A stretch of 64,000 nt of DNA from CBDDEC01 sp965198045 (lineage in GTDB: Bacteria > Chloroflexota > Dehalococcoidia > UBA2979). A program made the translations under genes and the position numbers. Below are positions 19,048 through 28,639 of the stretch, piece after piece. Positions within the stretch are counted from its first letter, which is position 1, and each line of letters starts with the position of its first letter. The notes under the pieces were generated by a model. The model ran no database searches. It had not been told where the DNA came from and was given only the letters and a program-made list of their open reading frames with translations. The DNA lies in NCBI GenBank assembly GCA_965198045.1, contig CBDAOL010000012.1, forward strand, positions 186,001-250,000, in the 5' to 3' direction.

Positions 19048-21955
19048 CTACCCGTTGTAGCGGAGCGCCTCGGCGACCGGCACGTTCGATGCGCTGCGCG
19101 CGGGGATGATCGTCATCACGGCGCTGGCGATGTAGGCGACGCCGATGATCAGCGCGAGGCGCACCCAGGGCAGCGAGAAGTCGATCTCCGCGCCGGGCAC
19201 CCCAATCGTCTCCGGGTCGGTCAGCAGGTTGTATGACAGCGCCGTGCCGAGGACGAGGCCCATCACGATGCCGGTGATCGCGATGAACGAGCTCTCGAGG
19301 AAGAACGAAAGCGCCACGAGTCGCCTCGTGTAGCCGATCGCTCGCAGCATGCCGATCTGCTGTCGCCGCTCCGCCACGGTGCGGAAGGCGATCACGCCGA
19401 GCGCAGCGATGCCAACGACGAGGCCGAGGGACATGAAGCCCTCGAACAACAGCTGGAATGCGGTGTTCTGCCTCGTTGCATCGTCGATCAGCTTGTTGAT
19501 CGACTCGCCCTCGACGCCGCGCTCAAGGAGGGTCGACTCGATGTCGCGCGCAACGGCGAGCGCAGCGACATCGCCGCCCTCGATGGTGTTGACGAAGAAC
19601 GACTCGACGTCGCCGCCGTCGAACACCTCGTCGAGGACGCGGTCGTTGACGAGGATGGTGACCAGCTCGGTGAGAATGGCGGCAGACTCGGCGCCCGTGA
19701 TGGCGATCACCTCGACGGTGATGGCCTCGCCCGTCTCGATGTCGCGCATCTCGACGGGGATCGGCTGCCACGGCTCGTCGATGAGCGTCTGCAGATCGGC
19801 GCGGAGCTCGAAGCTGTCGTCCTCGAAGGGGTCGCCCTGCGAGCCGGATAGGACCTCCTCCGACGCGATCGCGAGCGCCGCGCCGCTGCGCAGCGCTTCG
19901 TACACCGCCTCCTCGTTGGCATAGCCCTCGGCGATGGCGGGGAAGACGAGGTTGGTCGTGCGCAGGAACTCGTCGTCGGCGCCGGCGATGAAGAAGAACT
20001 CGGGTTCCGACGTCTCGTCGCGGGCGTCGCGGACGCGCGCGGTCGAGAACGTCAGCTTGCCCACGTCGGCGATGGTCGAGTTGGGGCTGTAGCCCGCCTC
20101 CTCGAGGGTCACGCGAAGATCGTCGATGCGGTTGTTGGGATTGCCTCGGGCGCGCACCTCGTAGCCGATCGCGGCGTCGTCCCCGAGGAAGAGGTCGGTG
20201 AAGTTGCTGTTGAGCGTTGCCATCACGACGAGCGAGAAGACGACGAGGCCGAACATCGCCAGGGTCATCGCCGTGCGGAACTGGGCCGCCAGGGGGTAGG
20301 CCACGGCGGTGCGCACGGCAGGGGCGAAGCCGCCCAGCACGCCGCTGAGGGCTCGCACGCCGCCGAGGAACAGCGGCGCATTGAAGATCACGAACATCGT
20401 GGCGGCGGTGGTGATGGCGATGCCTGACACGAAGAACATCTCGATGTCGCCGTTGACGCGGTCGTGGCCGAGTCCCGATCTGCGACATCACGCCGTTGAT
20501 CGGGTCGTTCCAGCCGACGGCCTCGTCGCTGAAGAGCGAGAACGGCAGCGGCAGCAGCCAGTACCAGACCAGCACGACGCTGGCGATGCTGAAGGCGACG
20601 CGCGACGAGGCGCCGAAGTGGACGGAGAGCATGCCGAGCGCGAGGACCGCCAGCGTGGTGCCGCCGGTGTAGGCGAAGGCCTGGCTGCTGCTCCGCCCGC
20701 CCCAGTACACGAGACCGAACCCCTGGACCACCATGACGACGGCCCAGCCGCCGGCGTTGCGATGCCTGCTCGCCCAGCGCTGCACGCGTCCGAGCAACCT
20801 CGACAGGCCGTACAGCACGCCAGCGAAGACGCCGGTCATCGCGAGCAGGATGAGCGCGGCGACCGGCCCCGCAAGCACGCTGGGCAGCGCGCCACCGACA
20901 CTCGAAGTCAGGATCGCGAACAGCGGGATCACGATGGCGATCCAGATCGCGACCAGCACGCAGCCAGATCACGCCCAGCGTCGACTTGAAGAGCGCCCCG
21001 ATCGAGCGGTCGCCGTCGCCGAGTAGCTGCGGCTCCGGGATGTCTCGGATCGCCCGCACGATGTTCAGGTTGGCCGCCCGCCACGAGGAGAACGCCACCG
21101 TGATGAAGGTCAACGTCACGCCCAGCGTGTAGGCGATGACGAAGCCCTCCCAGTTGAAGTTGAAGACGATGTTGAGGCCGAAGTCGTCGAAGATCGTCGA
21201 CATGAACGCGATCAGGAGATACGCGACGCCGAGGCTGAGCAGCGCGCCGACGAGGGCTGAGCCGATGTTGTACGCCATGCCCTCGGCGATGAACGACTCC
21301 GTGAGGTGCAGGCGGCGCATGCCGACCGCGCGGGCCATGCCCATCTCTGAGCGCCGCTCAGCCGCGAGCATGATGAACGTCAGGAAGATCAGCATGACCC
21401 CGGCGGCGATGGAGAAGAGGCCGAAGACGAGGAAGAACGTGACGAAGATCGAGCCGATCAATTCGCCGAAGCCGACGAGGTCGGCCTTCGTGAACGCCAC
21501 CGAGCCCGGTACCGCGGAGGTCGTGAGATAGGAGTCGACCCGCTCCTCGAGGTCATCGATGACTTCGAGGTCGTTGCGGACCCCACCGTTCGTCGAGAGC
21601 ACGATCAGGTCGAGGTCGCGCGGTTCGCCGGTGAGCTCACGAACCGCCTCGAGGTTCGCGACCACGCCGCCGGCCGTCTCGCCGCTCGCGGTCTGGAAGG
21701 CCGTGACGGCGGTCAGGGCGTTGTCGCGAACGACCCCGATCCCCCGCAGCTCGTATGACTCGTTCTCGAAGAAGATGGTGAACGTGCCACCGACCTGCAA
21801 ATCGATCGCGGATACGAGCTCCTCGGTGACATAGACCTCGTCGCCTCGCAGCGGCGCGGCGGAGATGACGTCGCCGTCCAGCGAGATCAGGCCGTTGAAT
21901 GCGTCGACCGACGCTGTGTCGATACCTGAGATATTACCCGCCGAGGTATCGAGGG
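19048..21955 (-). pseudogene. FtsX/MacB-type ABC transporter permease, 5'-truncated and frameshifted
   Basis: Large membrane permease of the FtsX-like family, with the typical four-helix modules around extracytoplasmic domains. The N-proximal surviving piece (to about 20950) contains MLIFLTFIMLAAERRSEMGM and MARAVGMRRLHLTESFIAEG. The C-terminal piece contains LGVIAFRTVAERRQQIGMLR and ends IIPARSASNVPVAEALRYNG. Two single-base frame changes occur, near 20950 and 20465. The reading starts inside an extracytoplasmic domain (DTASVDAFNGLISLDG): the first transmembrane helix and several hundred codons are absent, and the sequence runs straight into the divergent PadR cassette. No ATPase partner is nearby. 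It is probably a remnant. Confidence 0.8.
21919..21952. promoter_or_regulatory. Probable PadR operator: 9-bp inverted repeat
   Basis: TCGATACCT (21919-21927) and AGGTATCGA (21944-21952) are perfect 9-bp inverted half-sites separated by 16 bp. The right half ends 13 bp before the padR ATG at 21966. The spacer includes GATATT, which could act as a -10 hexamer covered by the repressor. The position fits autoregulation of the padR-arsM operon. The hairpin alternative is less likely with a 16-base loop and no T-run. Confidence 0.6.
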
Positions 21956-21965
21956 GAGCCGGTCC

Positions 21966-22337
21966 ATGGCACAACTGCACGACCCCGAGTACTGGGATCT
22001 GTCGGTGCGACGCTCGTTGTCGCGGCTGTTTCTGCTCGCCTCGCTGGCTGAGCGGCCGATGCACGGCTACGAGCTGGCGCAGGCGGTCACCGCGGCCAGC
22101 GGCGAGTGTTGCAGCCCGAGCGACGCAGCCATTTATCCGGCGATCCGCGAGCTGAGCGAGGGCGGCTACATCGTCTGCGAGACGGCGCAACAGGGCCGCC
22201 GGCAGCGCAACATCTGCACGCTCACCGACCACGGTCGCGAGGCGTTAGCGGCCGCCGCCGGCTCCTGGGGGAAAGTACTCCCGCACCTCGAGCATCTGAT
22301 CGACGAGGTACAGGCACCCGAGGGGGCGAAGGCATGA
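21966..22337 (+). CDS. PadR-family transcriptional regulator, possible arsenic sensor
   Basis: 123-residue winged-helix repressor of the PadR family. RSLSRLFLLASLAERPMHGY is the first helix pair. AAIYPAIRELSEGGYIVCE is the recognition helix and wing start, and RNICTLTDHGREAL is the wing end. It has a vicinal cysteine pair in SGECCSPSDAAIYPAI, plus two more cysteines (IVCE, NICT), an arrangement suited to binding As(III) or another soft metal. The stop codon overlaps the arsM start (ATGA at 22334-22337), so the two are translationally coupled. A 9-bp inverted repeat just upstream is the likely operator. Arsenic sensing is inference from Cys content and coupling. Confidence 0.85.
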   Translation: MAQLHDPEYWDLSVRRSLSRLFLLASLAERPMHGYELAQAVTAASGECCSPSDAAIYPAIRELSEGGYIVCETAQQGRRQRNICTLTDHGREALAAAAGSWGKVLPHLEHLIDEVQAPEGAKA

Positions 22338-23174
22338 CCACACAGGACGACCGCACGATCCGCCAGGCCGTGGTAGACCGCTACGGCGAACGCGCTCGAC
22401 GCACGCTCGAATCCGCCGGCCTCGACGTCGCCGACGACGCCTGTTGCGCGCCCGCGAGCGCCGAGGGCACGACCACGACGGTTCAGCTCCTCGACGAGGT
22501 GCCCCCGGGCGCCGTGGCCTCGGCCGAGGCCGCGGGTGACTCCGGCGAGTATGGCACGGCCAACTACGCCGTCGAGGTGCTCGACGAGCTACCCGCGACC
22601 GTCTCTGGCGCCTCGGCGGGCTGCGGCAACCCCGTCGCCATCGCCGAGCTGAGCGAGGGCGAGGCGGTGCTCGATCTCGGCTCGGGTGGCGGCATCGATT
22701 GCTTCCTCTCCGCGCAGCAGGTCGGCGCCAGCGGCGAGGTGTGGGGGCCTCGACATGACGCCGGACATGGTCCAGCTCGCGCGGCACAACGCGGAGCAGG
22801 TCGGCGCCGAGAATGTCCGATTCCGCCTCGGTGAGATCGAGGACATCCCGTTCGAGGCTAGGCACTTCGACGTCATCATCTCCAACTGCGTGATCAACCT
22901 TTCGACGGACAAGCCGCGCGTGTTCAGCGAGGCCTTCCGGGTGCTGAAGCCGGGCAGTCGTCTGCGGGTCTCCGACATGGTGTGGACGCGCGAGATGCCC
23001 GAGGCGACCCGTGAGGACATCGAGCAGTGGGCCGGCTGCGTCGCTGGCGCGCTGCCCCTCGAGGATTACCTCGACGCCATCCGCGAGGTCGGGTTCGTCG
23101 ATGTCGAGGCGGCCTTCGAGGACACCGAACGGGGCCTGGTCAGCACGGCGGTGACGGCGACGCGACCGGCCTGA
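22334..23174 (+). CDS. arsM: Arsenite S-adenosylmethionine methyltransferase (one frameshift)
   Basis: ArsM-type methyltransferase converting As(III) to methylated arsenicals using SAM. The N-terminus has the vicinal pair ADDACCAPAS. AGCGNPVAIAELSEGEAVLD leads into the SAM motif LDLGSGGGIDCFLSA. After a one-base slip at a G-run (about 22742-22746) the frame continues as DMTPDMVQLARHNAEQVGAE, IISNCVINLSTDKPRVFSEA and WAGCVAGALPLEDYLDAIRE. The SNC and AGC cysteines correspond to the As(III)-binding pair of characterised ArsM proteins, so catalytic residues are all kept and the frameshift is probably a sequencing error. It overlaps padR by 4 bp. Confidence 0.88.
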
Positions 23175-23182
23175 CGCTGCTC

Positions 23183-23791
23183 TCAGACGCGCAGGGGACA
23201 GGCGGCGCAGCGCTCGATCGAGGGCTGCGCCGTTTCGATCCCGGCGAGGCGCAGTAGCCGCCGCACGGTCCACAGCGGCAGCCCGATCACACTGCACGTG
23301 CAGCCCTCGAGGTGGGAGACCGGCGCGAAGGTCGGGTCCTGGCTCGCATACGAGCCCGCCTTGTCCGCTGCCTCGCCGCTGGCGATCCAGGCGCTGACCT
23401 CGGCGTCCGTGTACTCGCGCATCGTCACGTCCGAGGCGACATGGTCGGCCGCCGTGATCGCGCCCGCGATCGCCGCGACGCCGGTAACGACTTCGTGTGT
23501 GCGCCCGCGCAGCAGGGCCAGCATGCGACGCGCGTCCGCGTCGTCCTCGGGCTTGCCGAGCAGCGCCCCATCGATCGTCACCACCGTGTCGAAGCCGAGC
23601 ACGACGGCGTCGGGATGCTGCGCGGCGACCGCTCGTGCCTTGCGGAGCGCGAGGCCCTCGGCCACCCGCCGCGGGTCTGGCTCGCTGGTCGTCTCGTCGA
23701 TGTCCGCCGGGATCACCTCGAAGGCCACATCGAGCGCCGCGAGGAGTTCGTTGCGTCGAGGTGAGGCGGAGGCGAGGACGAGACGCGGCAC
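23183..23791 (-). CDS. maf: Maf-family nucleotide pyrophosphatase
   Basis: 202-residue Maf/YhdE house-cleaning pyrophosphatase that hydrolyses non-canonical nucleoside triphosphates. LVLASASPRRNELLAAL is the P-loop-like nucleotide-binding start, VVLGFDTVVTIDG holds the conserved Asp, LGKPEDDADARRMLALLRGR is the next block and SYASQDPTFAPVSHLEGC the C-terminal block. The GTG at 23791 follows an AGGAGCGA ribosome-binding site. It starts 14 bp after the rlmD gene ends, so they share an operon. The C-terminus carries an extra CAACPL cysteine cluster of unknown meaning. Confidence 0.87.
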   Translation of the reverse strand: MPRLVLASASPRRNELLAALDVAFEVIPADIDETTSEPDPRRVAEGLALRKARAVAAQHPDAVVLGFDTVVTIDGALLGKPEDDADARRMLALLRGRTHEVVTGVAAIAGAITAADHVASDVTMREYTDAEVSAWIASGEAADKAGSYASQDPTFAPVSHLEGCTCSVIGLPLWTVRRLLRLAGIETAQPSIERCAACPLRV

Positions 23792-23805
23792 GGTCGCTCC
23801 TGGCG

Positions 23806-25113
23806 TCAGGCGCGCGCTGGGCGCTCGCGGTCGAGCGTCGTGATGCACTCGATGTGCTGCGTGTGCGGGAACATGTCGAAGGGCTGCACCTCGCCGACGG
23901 TGAATCCGCCATCCTCGAAGCGGCGCAGGTCGCGCGCGAGGGTACCGGGATCGCAGGAGACGTAGACGACGCGCCGCGCCACCGAATCGATGATCGCCTG
24001 CACGACCACGGCGTCGATGCCCGCCCGCGGCGGGTCGATCACGACGACATCCGGCGAGGGCTCGAGGCCGGGCAGGGCATCCTCGACCTTCGCGACCACG
24101 CGTTGGACGTTCTTGAACTCGGCGAGGTTCACGTCGGCGTCGTTGCCCGCGGCCGCCGACTCCTCGATGGTCACGACCGTGTCGACCAGCGGGGCGAGCT
24201 GCGCCGCGATCGTGCCGACGCCGCCGTAGGCGTCGACGACGACCCGTGGCGAGACGGCCTGGACGCGCTCGACCACCAGTTCGAGGAGCTGCTCGGCCTG
24301 CTGGCTGTTGACCTGGAAGAAGGCCGCACCCGAGATGCGGTAGGTTTGCCCGAGCAGCGTCTCGTGGTAGGAGCGCTGGCCGCTCTGCGGTCGCCGGCCG
24401 CGTTGCGTGGGACGCCAGCGCAGCCGCGGCTGGATCATCGTCTCGCCGGTCTGCGAGCCGGTGCGGATGGCCAACTGGCGCGTCTGCATGGTTGAATCCT
24501 GCGCGGCCGTCAGTACCTCGTTCGCCGCATCGCTGGCGATCAGGCACTCGTCGATGCGCAGGAAGCGGTGCGTCCCGCGCTGCATGAAGCCGACCTCGCC
24601 GTCTCGACGCACGGTGTATCGCATGTGGTTGCGGTAGCCCCAGGGCTCCCGCATACCGAGCATCGGCGGCACGAGGTCCGCTGCGGCCTCGGCGCTGAAG
24701 CGGCCGATGCGCTCGAGCTGCTGTGTGACGATGTCGCGCTTGAGGCGCAGTTGCTCGGGGTAGTCGATGTGCTGGAGCTGGCAGCCGCCGCAGCGACCGA
24801 AGTACTGGCAGCGCGCCTCGACGCGTTGCGGCGAGGCCTCGAGGACGAGCACGGCGGTGGCCTCGATGAACCGCGGCGCGTCGTTCGTGATCTCGGCGAT
24901 CACGCGCTCGCCCGGCAGGGCGTACTCGACGAAGACGACGCGACCGTCCTCGGCGTGGCCGACGGCGCGGCCGCCCGGTGCGAAGCCGTCGAGCGTGAGC
25001 TCGATCGGTTCGAGGGGCCGGTCGTGGCGGCGCCGATCGCGCTTGTGGCGGCGCGTCGGGACAGGCTCCGGTGTGAGCGGCGTCGGTCGGATCGGTGGCG
25101 ACTGGGTGGTCAT
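23806..25113 (-). CDS. rlmD: 23S rRNA (uracil-5-)-methyltransferase, RlmD/TrmA family
   Basis: 435-residue SAM-dependent RNA uracil-5-methyltransferase. After a basic N-terminal extension comes a TRAM domain (LTLDGFAPGGRAVGHAEDGR). The 4Fe-4S ligands are ARCQYFGRCGGCQLQHIDY (near residue 100). The SAM fold carries AAFFQVNSQQAEQLLELVVE and VVDAYGGVGTIAAQLAP. The nucleophile Cys is in VYVSCDPGTLARDLRRF, and the base Glu is in the C-terminal HIECITTLDR. RlmD-type action on 23S rRNA is the most likely role, but RlmCD or TrmA specificity cannot be excluded. Maf follows in the same operon. Confidence 0.88.
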   Translation of the reverse strand: MTTQSPPIRPTPLTPEPVPTRRHKRDRRRHDRPLEPIELTLDGFAPGGRAVGHAEDGRVVFVEYALPGERVIAEITNDAPRFIEATAVLVLEASPQRVEARCQYFGRCGGCQLQHIDYPEQLRLKRDIVTQQLERIGRFSAEAAADLVPPMLGMREPWGYRNHMRYTVRRDGEVGFMQRGTHRFLRIDECLIASDAANEVLTAAQDSTMQTRQLAIRTGSQTGETMIQPRLRWRPTQRGRRPQSGQRSYHETLLGQTYRISGAAFFQVNSQQAEQLLELVVERVQAVSPRVVVDAYGGVGTIAAQLAPLVDTVVTIEESAAAGNDADVNLAEFKNVQRVVAKVEDALPGLEPSPDVVVIDPPRAGIDAVVVQAIIDSVARRVVYVSCDPGTLARDLRRFEDGGFTVGEVQPFDMFPHTQHIECITTLDRERPARA

Positions 25114-25202
25114 AGCGCGAACGATCGTACGTGGGCCGCGCCGCGGGTACCATCGCGCGGCCCGAACGCCCGCGCTCCGCGCCGTACCTCGAGGGGATCG
25201 CC

Positions 25203-26348
25203 ATGCCAGCCACGCGCCGCCGTACGCCGCTCGCCGAGCTCACGCGCACCATCGTCAGCCCACCGACAGCGTCGTACGCCGAGCATCGTGTCGCGGTCGA
25301 GATCCGCGCCTTCGCCGACGCCCGAGGGCTCGCGTACTACGAGGACGAGTTCGGCAACGCATACGTCGAGTACCACCGGGGCCGGCGTCGCCCGCCGCTG
25401 GTCCTGGGTGCTCACACGGACCACCCCGGCTTCGTCGTGACCGCTGTGCGAGGTCGGCGGCTGACGCTCGAGTTCCGCGGCGGCATCAGCCCTGACTACG
25501 GTCGCGGCGAGCGGCTCCGCGTGTATTCCCCCTCACCGGCGGGTGAGCCGCGCGACGGCGGCCAGGCCGGAATCACCTCGGTCGCCGGCCGTGCCCGCGT
25601 GCGCGGAGGTCCGAAGCGCATCGCGACGGCCCGCGCGACGCTCGCCGCGGGCGCGACCGCCGCGGTCGGCGATCTGGCGCTGTGGGACGTGCCCGCATGC
25701 TCGATCCGCGGCGATATCGTGCACGCGCGGCAGTGCGACGATCTGATCGGCGTTGTTTCCATACTGGCGACGATCGATCGACTGTGGGCGAGTCACGGCG
25801 ATGGACATGTCATCGGGCTCTTCACGCGCGCCGAGGAGGTGGGCCTCTGTGGGGCGGCGGCAGCAGCGGGAGCGCACACGCTCCCCGAGGACTCGCTGGT
25901 GGTCGCGGTCGAGACCTCATCGATGGCCGGGGGACGCGCCGAGCAGGGCGGCGGGCCGATCATCCGGGTCGGCGATGCAATGCACATCTTCTCCAGCGCG
26001 ATGACGCTGTGGATGACCGAGGTCGCCCGCGAGATCAGCGCCGAGGATCGTTCGTTCCGCTTCCAGCGCAAGCTGATGGACGGCGGCACCACCGAGGCGA
26101 CGCCGTACGACCTCATGGGCTACACGACGGGTGCGGCCTGTGTCGCGTTGGGCAACTACCACAACGCCGGACCGTGTGGCCGCGTGCGCGCTGAGACGGT
26201 GAGCCTGAGCGACATCGACGGCCTCGCGCGCCTGTTCGAGCGCATGGCGCGCCGCACCGATCGCTTCGCCGCGGCCCCGGAACGCGCCTCGAAGCTGTGG
26301 CGTCAGATCGCGCGCGAAGTTGCGCCGAGGCTGCGTCAGACGAAGTGA
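25203..26348 (+). CDS. M42-family metallo-aminopeptidase
   Basis: About 381-residue M42 peptidase (glutamyl aminopeptidase/TET type), a cytosolic dinuclear-zinc enzyme forming large complexes. Metal-binding features: VLGAHTDHPGFVV (His-Asp ligand, about residue 68), QCDDLIGVVSILATIDRLWA (bridging Asp), FTRAEEVGLCGAAAA (Glu-Glu, catalytic base and ligand) and VAVETSSMAG (Asp/Glu site). The C-terminal His ligand lies in GNYHNAGPCG. The ATG at 25203 comes after a GAGGGGATC stretch and removes an unsupported upstream extension. It is divergent from rlmD across about 90 bp. Confidence 0.87.
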   Translation: MPATRRRTPLAELTRTIVSPPTASYAEHRVAVEIRAFADARGLAYYEDEFGNAYVEYHRGRRRPPLVLGAHTDHPGFVVTAVRGRRLTLEFRGGISPDYGRGERLRVYSPSPAGEPRDGGQAGITSVAGRARVRGGPKRIATARATLAAGATAAVGDLALWDVPACSIRGDIVHARQCDDLIGVVSILATIDRLWASHGDGHVIGLFTRAEEVGLCGAAAAAGAHTLPEDSLVVAVETSSMAGGRAEQGGGPIIRVGDAMHIFSSAMTLWMTEVAREISAEDRSFRFQRKLMDGGTTEATPYDLMGYTTGAACVALGNYHNAGPCGRVRAETVSLSDIDGLARLFERMARRTDRFAAAPERASKLWRQIAREVAPRLRQTK

Positions 26349-26354
26349 TCGAGG

Positions 26355-26777
26355 CTAGGTCGTTACCGCTGCCTCCAGCCAGTCCGCCGCAGCGTCGAGC
26401 TCACGGCGCATCGCTCGACGGCGACGCCACGCGATCAGTACGCCGAGCGCTGAGGCGGGGCGCTCAACGACCCACTCGACCTCGGTCGTCAGCGCGTCGA
26501 TGCGCCGGCAGCTGATCGCCTCAACCGTCGCGCCCTCGATGGCGGCCGTGGCGTAGACGCCGTACGGCTCGCACGAGGTGACCTCGAAGCCCTCGCGGCG
26601 GCTGCCCGCGGCGCGCCAGAACTTCGCACCGATGACGCAAGGGCCGCCGACGTCGTAGTCGGCGGCGGTCGCGCTCCGCCAGTGCGGGCTCTCGCGCTCG
26701 TCGCTGAGTGCGTTGAACACCACATCGAGCGGGCGATCGATCGTGCGCACGACCTCGATGCGCTGCCGTCGCGGCAT
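26355..26777 (-). CDS. SRPBCC-family (polyketide cyclase/dehydrase-like) protein
   Basis: 140-residue START/Bet v1-fold protein with a large hydrophobic ligand cavity. The first strand IEVVRTIDRPLDVVFNALSD and DERESPHWRS are typical of the polyketide_cyc2 group. The central GAKFWRAAGSRREGFEVTSC and the C-terminal amphipathic helix RRAMRRELDAAADWLEAA complete the fold. It follows the LLM gene by 23 bp and is probably co-transcribed with it. No catalytic residue can be assigned; the family includes lipid and hydrophobic-ligand binders. Confidence 0.75.
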   Translation of the reverse strand: MPRRQRIEVVRTIDRPLDVVFNALSDERESPHWRSATAADYDVGGPCVIGAKFWRAAGSRREGFEVTSCEPYGVYATAAIEGATVEAISCRRIDALTTEVEWVVERPASALGVLIAWRRRRAMRRELDAAADWLEAAVTT

Positions 26778-26800
26778 GGCAGCGCCCGCCACGCGGGTCG

Positions 26801-27841
26801 CTAGACCTCGCCGACGGAGGGGATCGTGCGCAGTTCCTCGATGATCTCGGTGATCTGGGCCGCCTCGTCCGGGTTGCGTGGGTCGGCGCCGAAGCCGATC
26901 TGCGTGTTGATGCCGGCGTACTTTTCGCGCATCTGCCCGGGCAGCTCGTCCCATGTCCCGACGACGCAGAACTCCTCCATCATCTCGTCGGTGATCACGT
27001 CGACCATGTCGTCCCAGCGACCCTCGACGGAGAGCCGGTGGAGGTGGGCCGCTTCGTCGTCCCATCCGTGCAGCTTCATCACGTTCGAGTAGGACCGCGT
27101 CGAGGCGTAGAAGGACAGCTGCCGGCGCGAGCGCTCACGGGTCGCCTCGACCTCCTCCTCATTGCGGCCGGTGACGATGAAACCGCCGCCGCGGATCTCG
27201 AGATCGGCAGGATCCTTGCCGGCGCGGCGTGCGCCGTCGTGGACCGCCGGGATCAACACCTCGCTGATGTAGCGGAAGGTGCTGAAGCCGTGGATCGCGA
27301 TGCCGTCGCAGACCTCGCCGGCGAGGCGAGCGTTGAACGGGTTCACGGCGGAGACGATCACCTTGATGTCGGGGTGCTCGATCGGACCCGGATTGAAGAA
27401 TGGGCTCGTCAGCTTGTACTGGTAGTACTCGCCCTCGTAATCGGGCTTCGTGCCGTTCTGCCAGGAGTCCCAGATCGCGCGCATGCACTCGATGTAGTCG
27501 CGCAGCCGAGGCCCCGGCGGCGCCCACGGCACCGAGAACCGGCGTTCGTTGTGGCCTTTCACCTGCGTCCCGAGGCCAAGGACGAAGCGCCCGCCCGAGT
27601 ACCTCGACAGGTCCCAGGCGAGGTTGGCGGTGATGTGCGGCACGCGTGGGAAGGCGATGGCGACCGAGGTCGCGAAGCGCAGGCGCTCGGTGTGCTCGGC
27701 AACGAGGACGAGGGGCAGGAACGGGTTGTGCTGCGTCTCACCGACCGAGACCTGGTCGTAACCCAGATCCTCGAGTTGTCGGGCACGCTCCGGGATCGTG
27801 CCGAGGTCGCTCCCAATTCCAGTGCCCACGGTCATCGGCAT
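26801..27841 (-). CDS. LLM-class F420-dependent oxidoreductase (TIGR03617-like)
   Basis: 346-residue luciferase-like protein. ARQLEDLGYDQVSVGETQHN and LRFATSVAIAFPRVPHITAN mark the cofactor pocket. YSGGRFVLGLGTQVKGHNER is the hallmark of an F420-dependent subgroup, and WAPPGPRLRDYIECMRAIWD follows. The C-terminal MEEFCVVGTWDELPGQMREK is the substrate-lid region of this subgroup. It starts at 27841 and sits between the hypothetical nucleotidyltransferase-like gene upstream (12-bp gap) and the SRPBCC gene downstream, in one probable minus-strand operon. The substrate is unknown. Confidence 0.87.
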   Translation of the reverse strand: MPMTVGTGIGSDLGTIPERARQLEDLGYDQVSVGETQHNPFLPLVLVAEHTERLRFATSVAIAFPRVPHITANLAWDLSRYSGGRFVLGLGTQVKGHNERRFSVPWAPPGPRLRDYIECMRAIWDSWQNGTKPDYEGEYYQYKLTSPFFNPGPIEHPDIKVIVSAVNPFNARLAGEVCDGIAIHGFSTFRYISEVLIPAVHDGARRAGKDPADLEIRGGGFIVTGRNEEEVEATRERSRRQLSFYASTRSYSNVMKLHGWDDEAAHLHRLSVEGRWDDMVDVITDEMMEEFCVVGTWDELPGQMREKYAGINTQIGFGADPRNPDEAAQITEIIEELRTIPSVGEV

Positions 27842-27853
27842 CGATCGATCTCC

Positions 27854-28477
27854 TCACTCCTTCTGCTCGAGGACTTCCCAGACCGCCTCCTCCGTCGAGG
27901 AGCCGCAGCGCCCCTCGCGCAGCAGCCGGACGACGAGGCGGCTGTCGTAGCCGCGTTCGGTCAGCGCGTCACGCAGCTGCTCGACCCGAGTCTGCAGGCC
28001 CAGCACCACGGCGAGCACGAACTCCCATTCGAGCGGCGTGCAGCGCACCTCGCACTCGCCGACCTCGACGGGAACGAGAGCGTCCCAGAGCGCCGGGATG
28101 TCCCGCGGCGCGAGCTGGTCGTACACGCCGTGGAACACGGGGTCGGCGAAGACGAAGACGGGTACGCCGTGGCGCATGAAGTGCAGTCGCTTGCCCGGCA
28201 GGCGCTGCCCCTGGCCCCACTCGGCTTCGATCCCGAGTATCGCGCCGAGATCGTCCGCTGCCGCCTCCGAGGTGATGAACTCGAGGTTGGGCGAGGGTGC
28301 CGCGACATCTTGCATGCGCAGCGCCGCGGCGCCGATCAGCGCCCACGGGGCGTCAGGGGCCGCCTCTTCGAGCACACGCACGAGAGGCGGGATCAGCGCC
28401 GTGTCGCGTTCCCCCTCGGGGATCGGCGCATCGTCATGCTCTGGGCTGGCTCCGGTCACGTAGATCCCCGCTGGCAA
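27854..28477 (-). CDS. Hypothetical protein, nucleotidyltransferase-like
   Basis: Up to 207 residues. The core LVRVLEEAAPDAPWALIGAA followed by LRMQDVAAPSPNLEFITSEA resembles small nucleotidyltransferase-fold proteins, in which a helix and 'hALxG' turn precede acidic strands. The second half (EVGECEVRCTPLEWEFVLAV and LREGRCGSSTEEAVWEVLEQ) is helical. I see no complete GS...DxD catalytic set, so activity is doubtful. It is probably first in the operon with the LLM and SRPBCC genes. The start could be internal, since the first 25 residues are acidic and low in structure. Confidence 0.5.
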   Translation of the reverse strand: MPAGIYVTGASPEHDDAPIPEGERDTALIPPLVRVLEEAAPDAPWALIGAAALRMQDVAAPSPNLEFITSEAAADDLGAILGIEAEWGQGQRLPGKRLHFMRHGVPVFVFADPVFHGVYDQLAPRDIPALWDALVPVEVGECEVRCTPLEWEFVLAVVLGLQTRVEQLRDALTERGYDSRLVVRLLREGRCGSSTEEAVWEVLEQKE

Positions 28478-28639
28478 CGCCTCAAGGTTCGGTCCTGGCG
28501 TCCGAACCGACGTTGTTCCGAACGCTCGTGATGATAGCCAGCACGCCGCTTATACCCCACTACCGGCGTCGCCCATCCGGTGGGAGTGCGCTTGCGAGCG
28601 GGATCGCTGGCGTGTGACTATCGAAGCACTGGAGGATAC

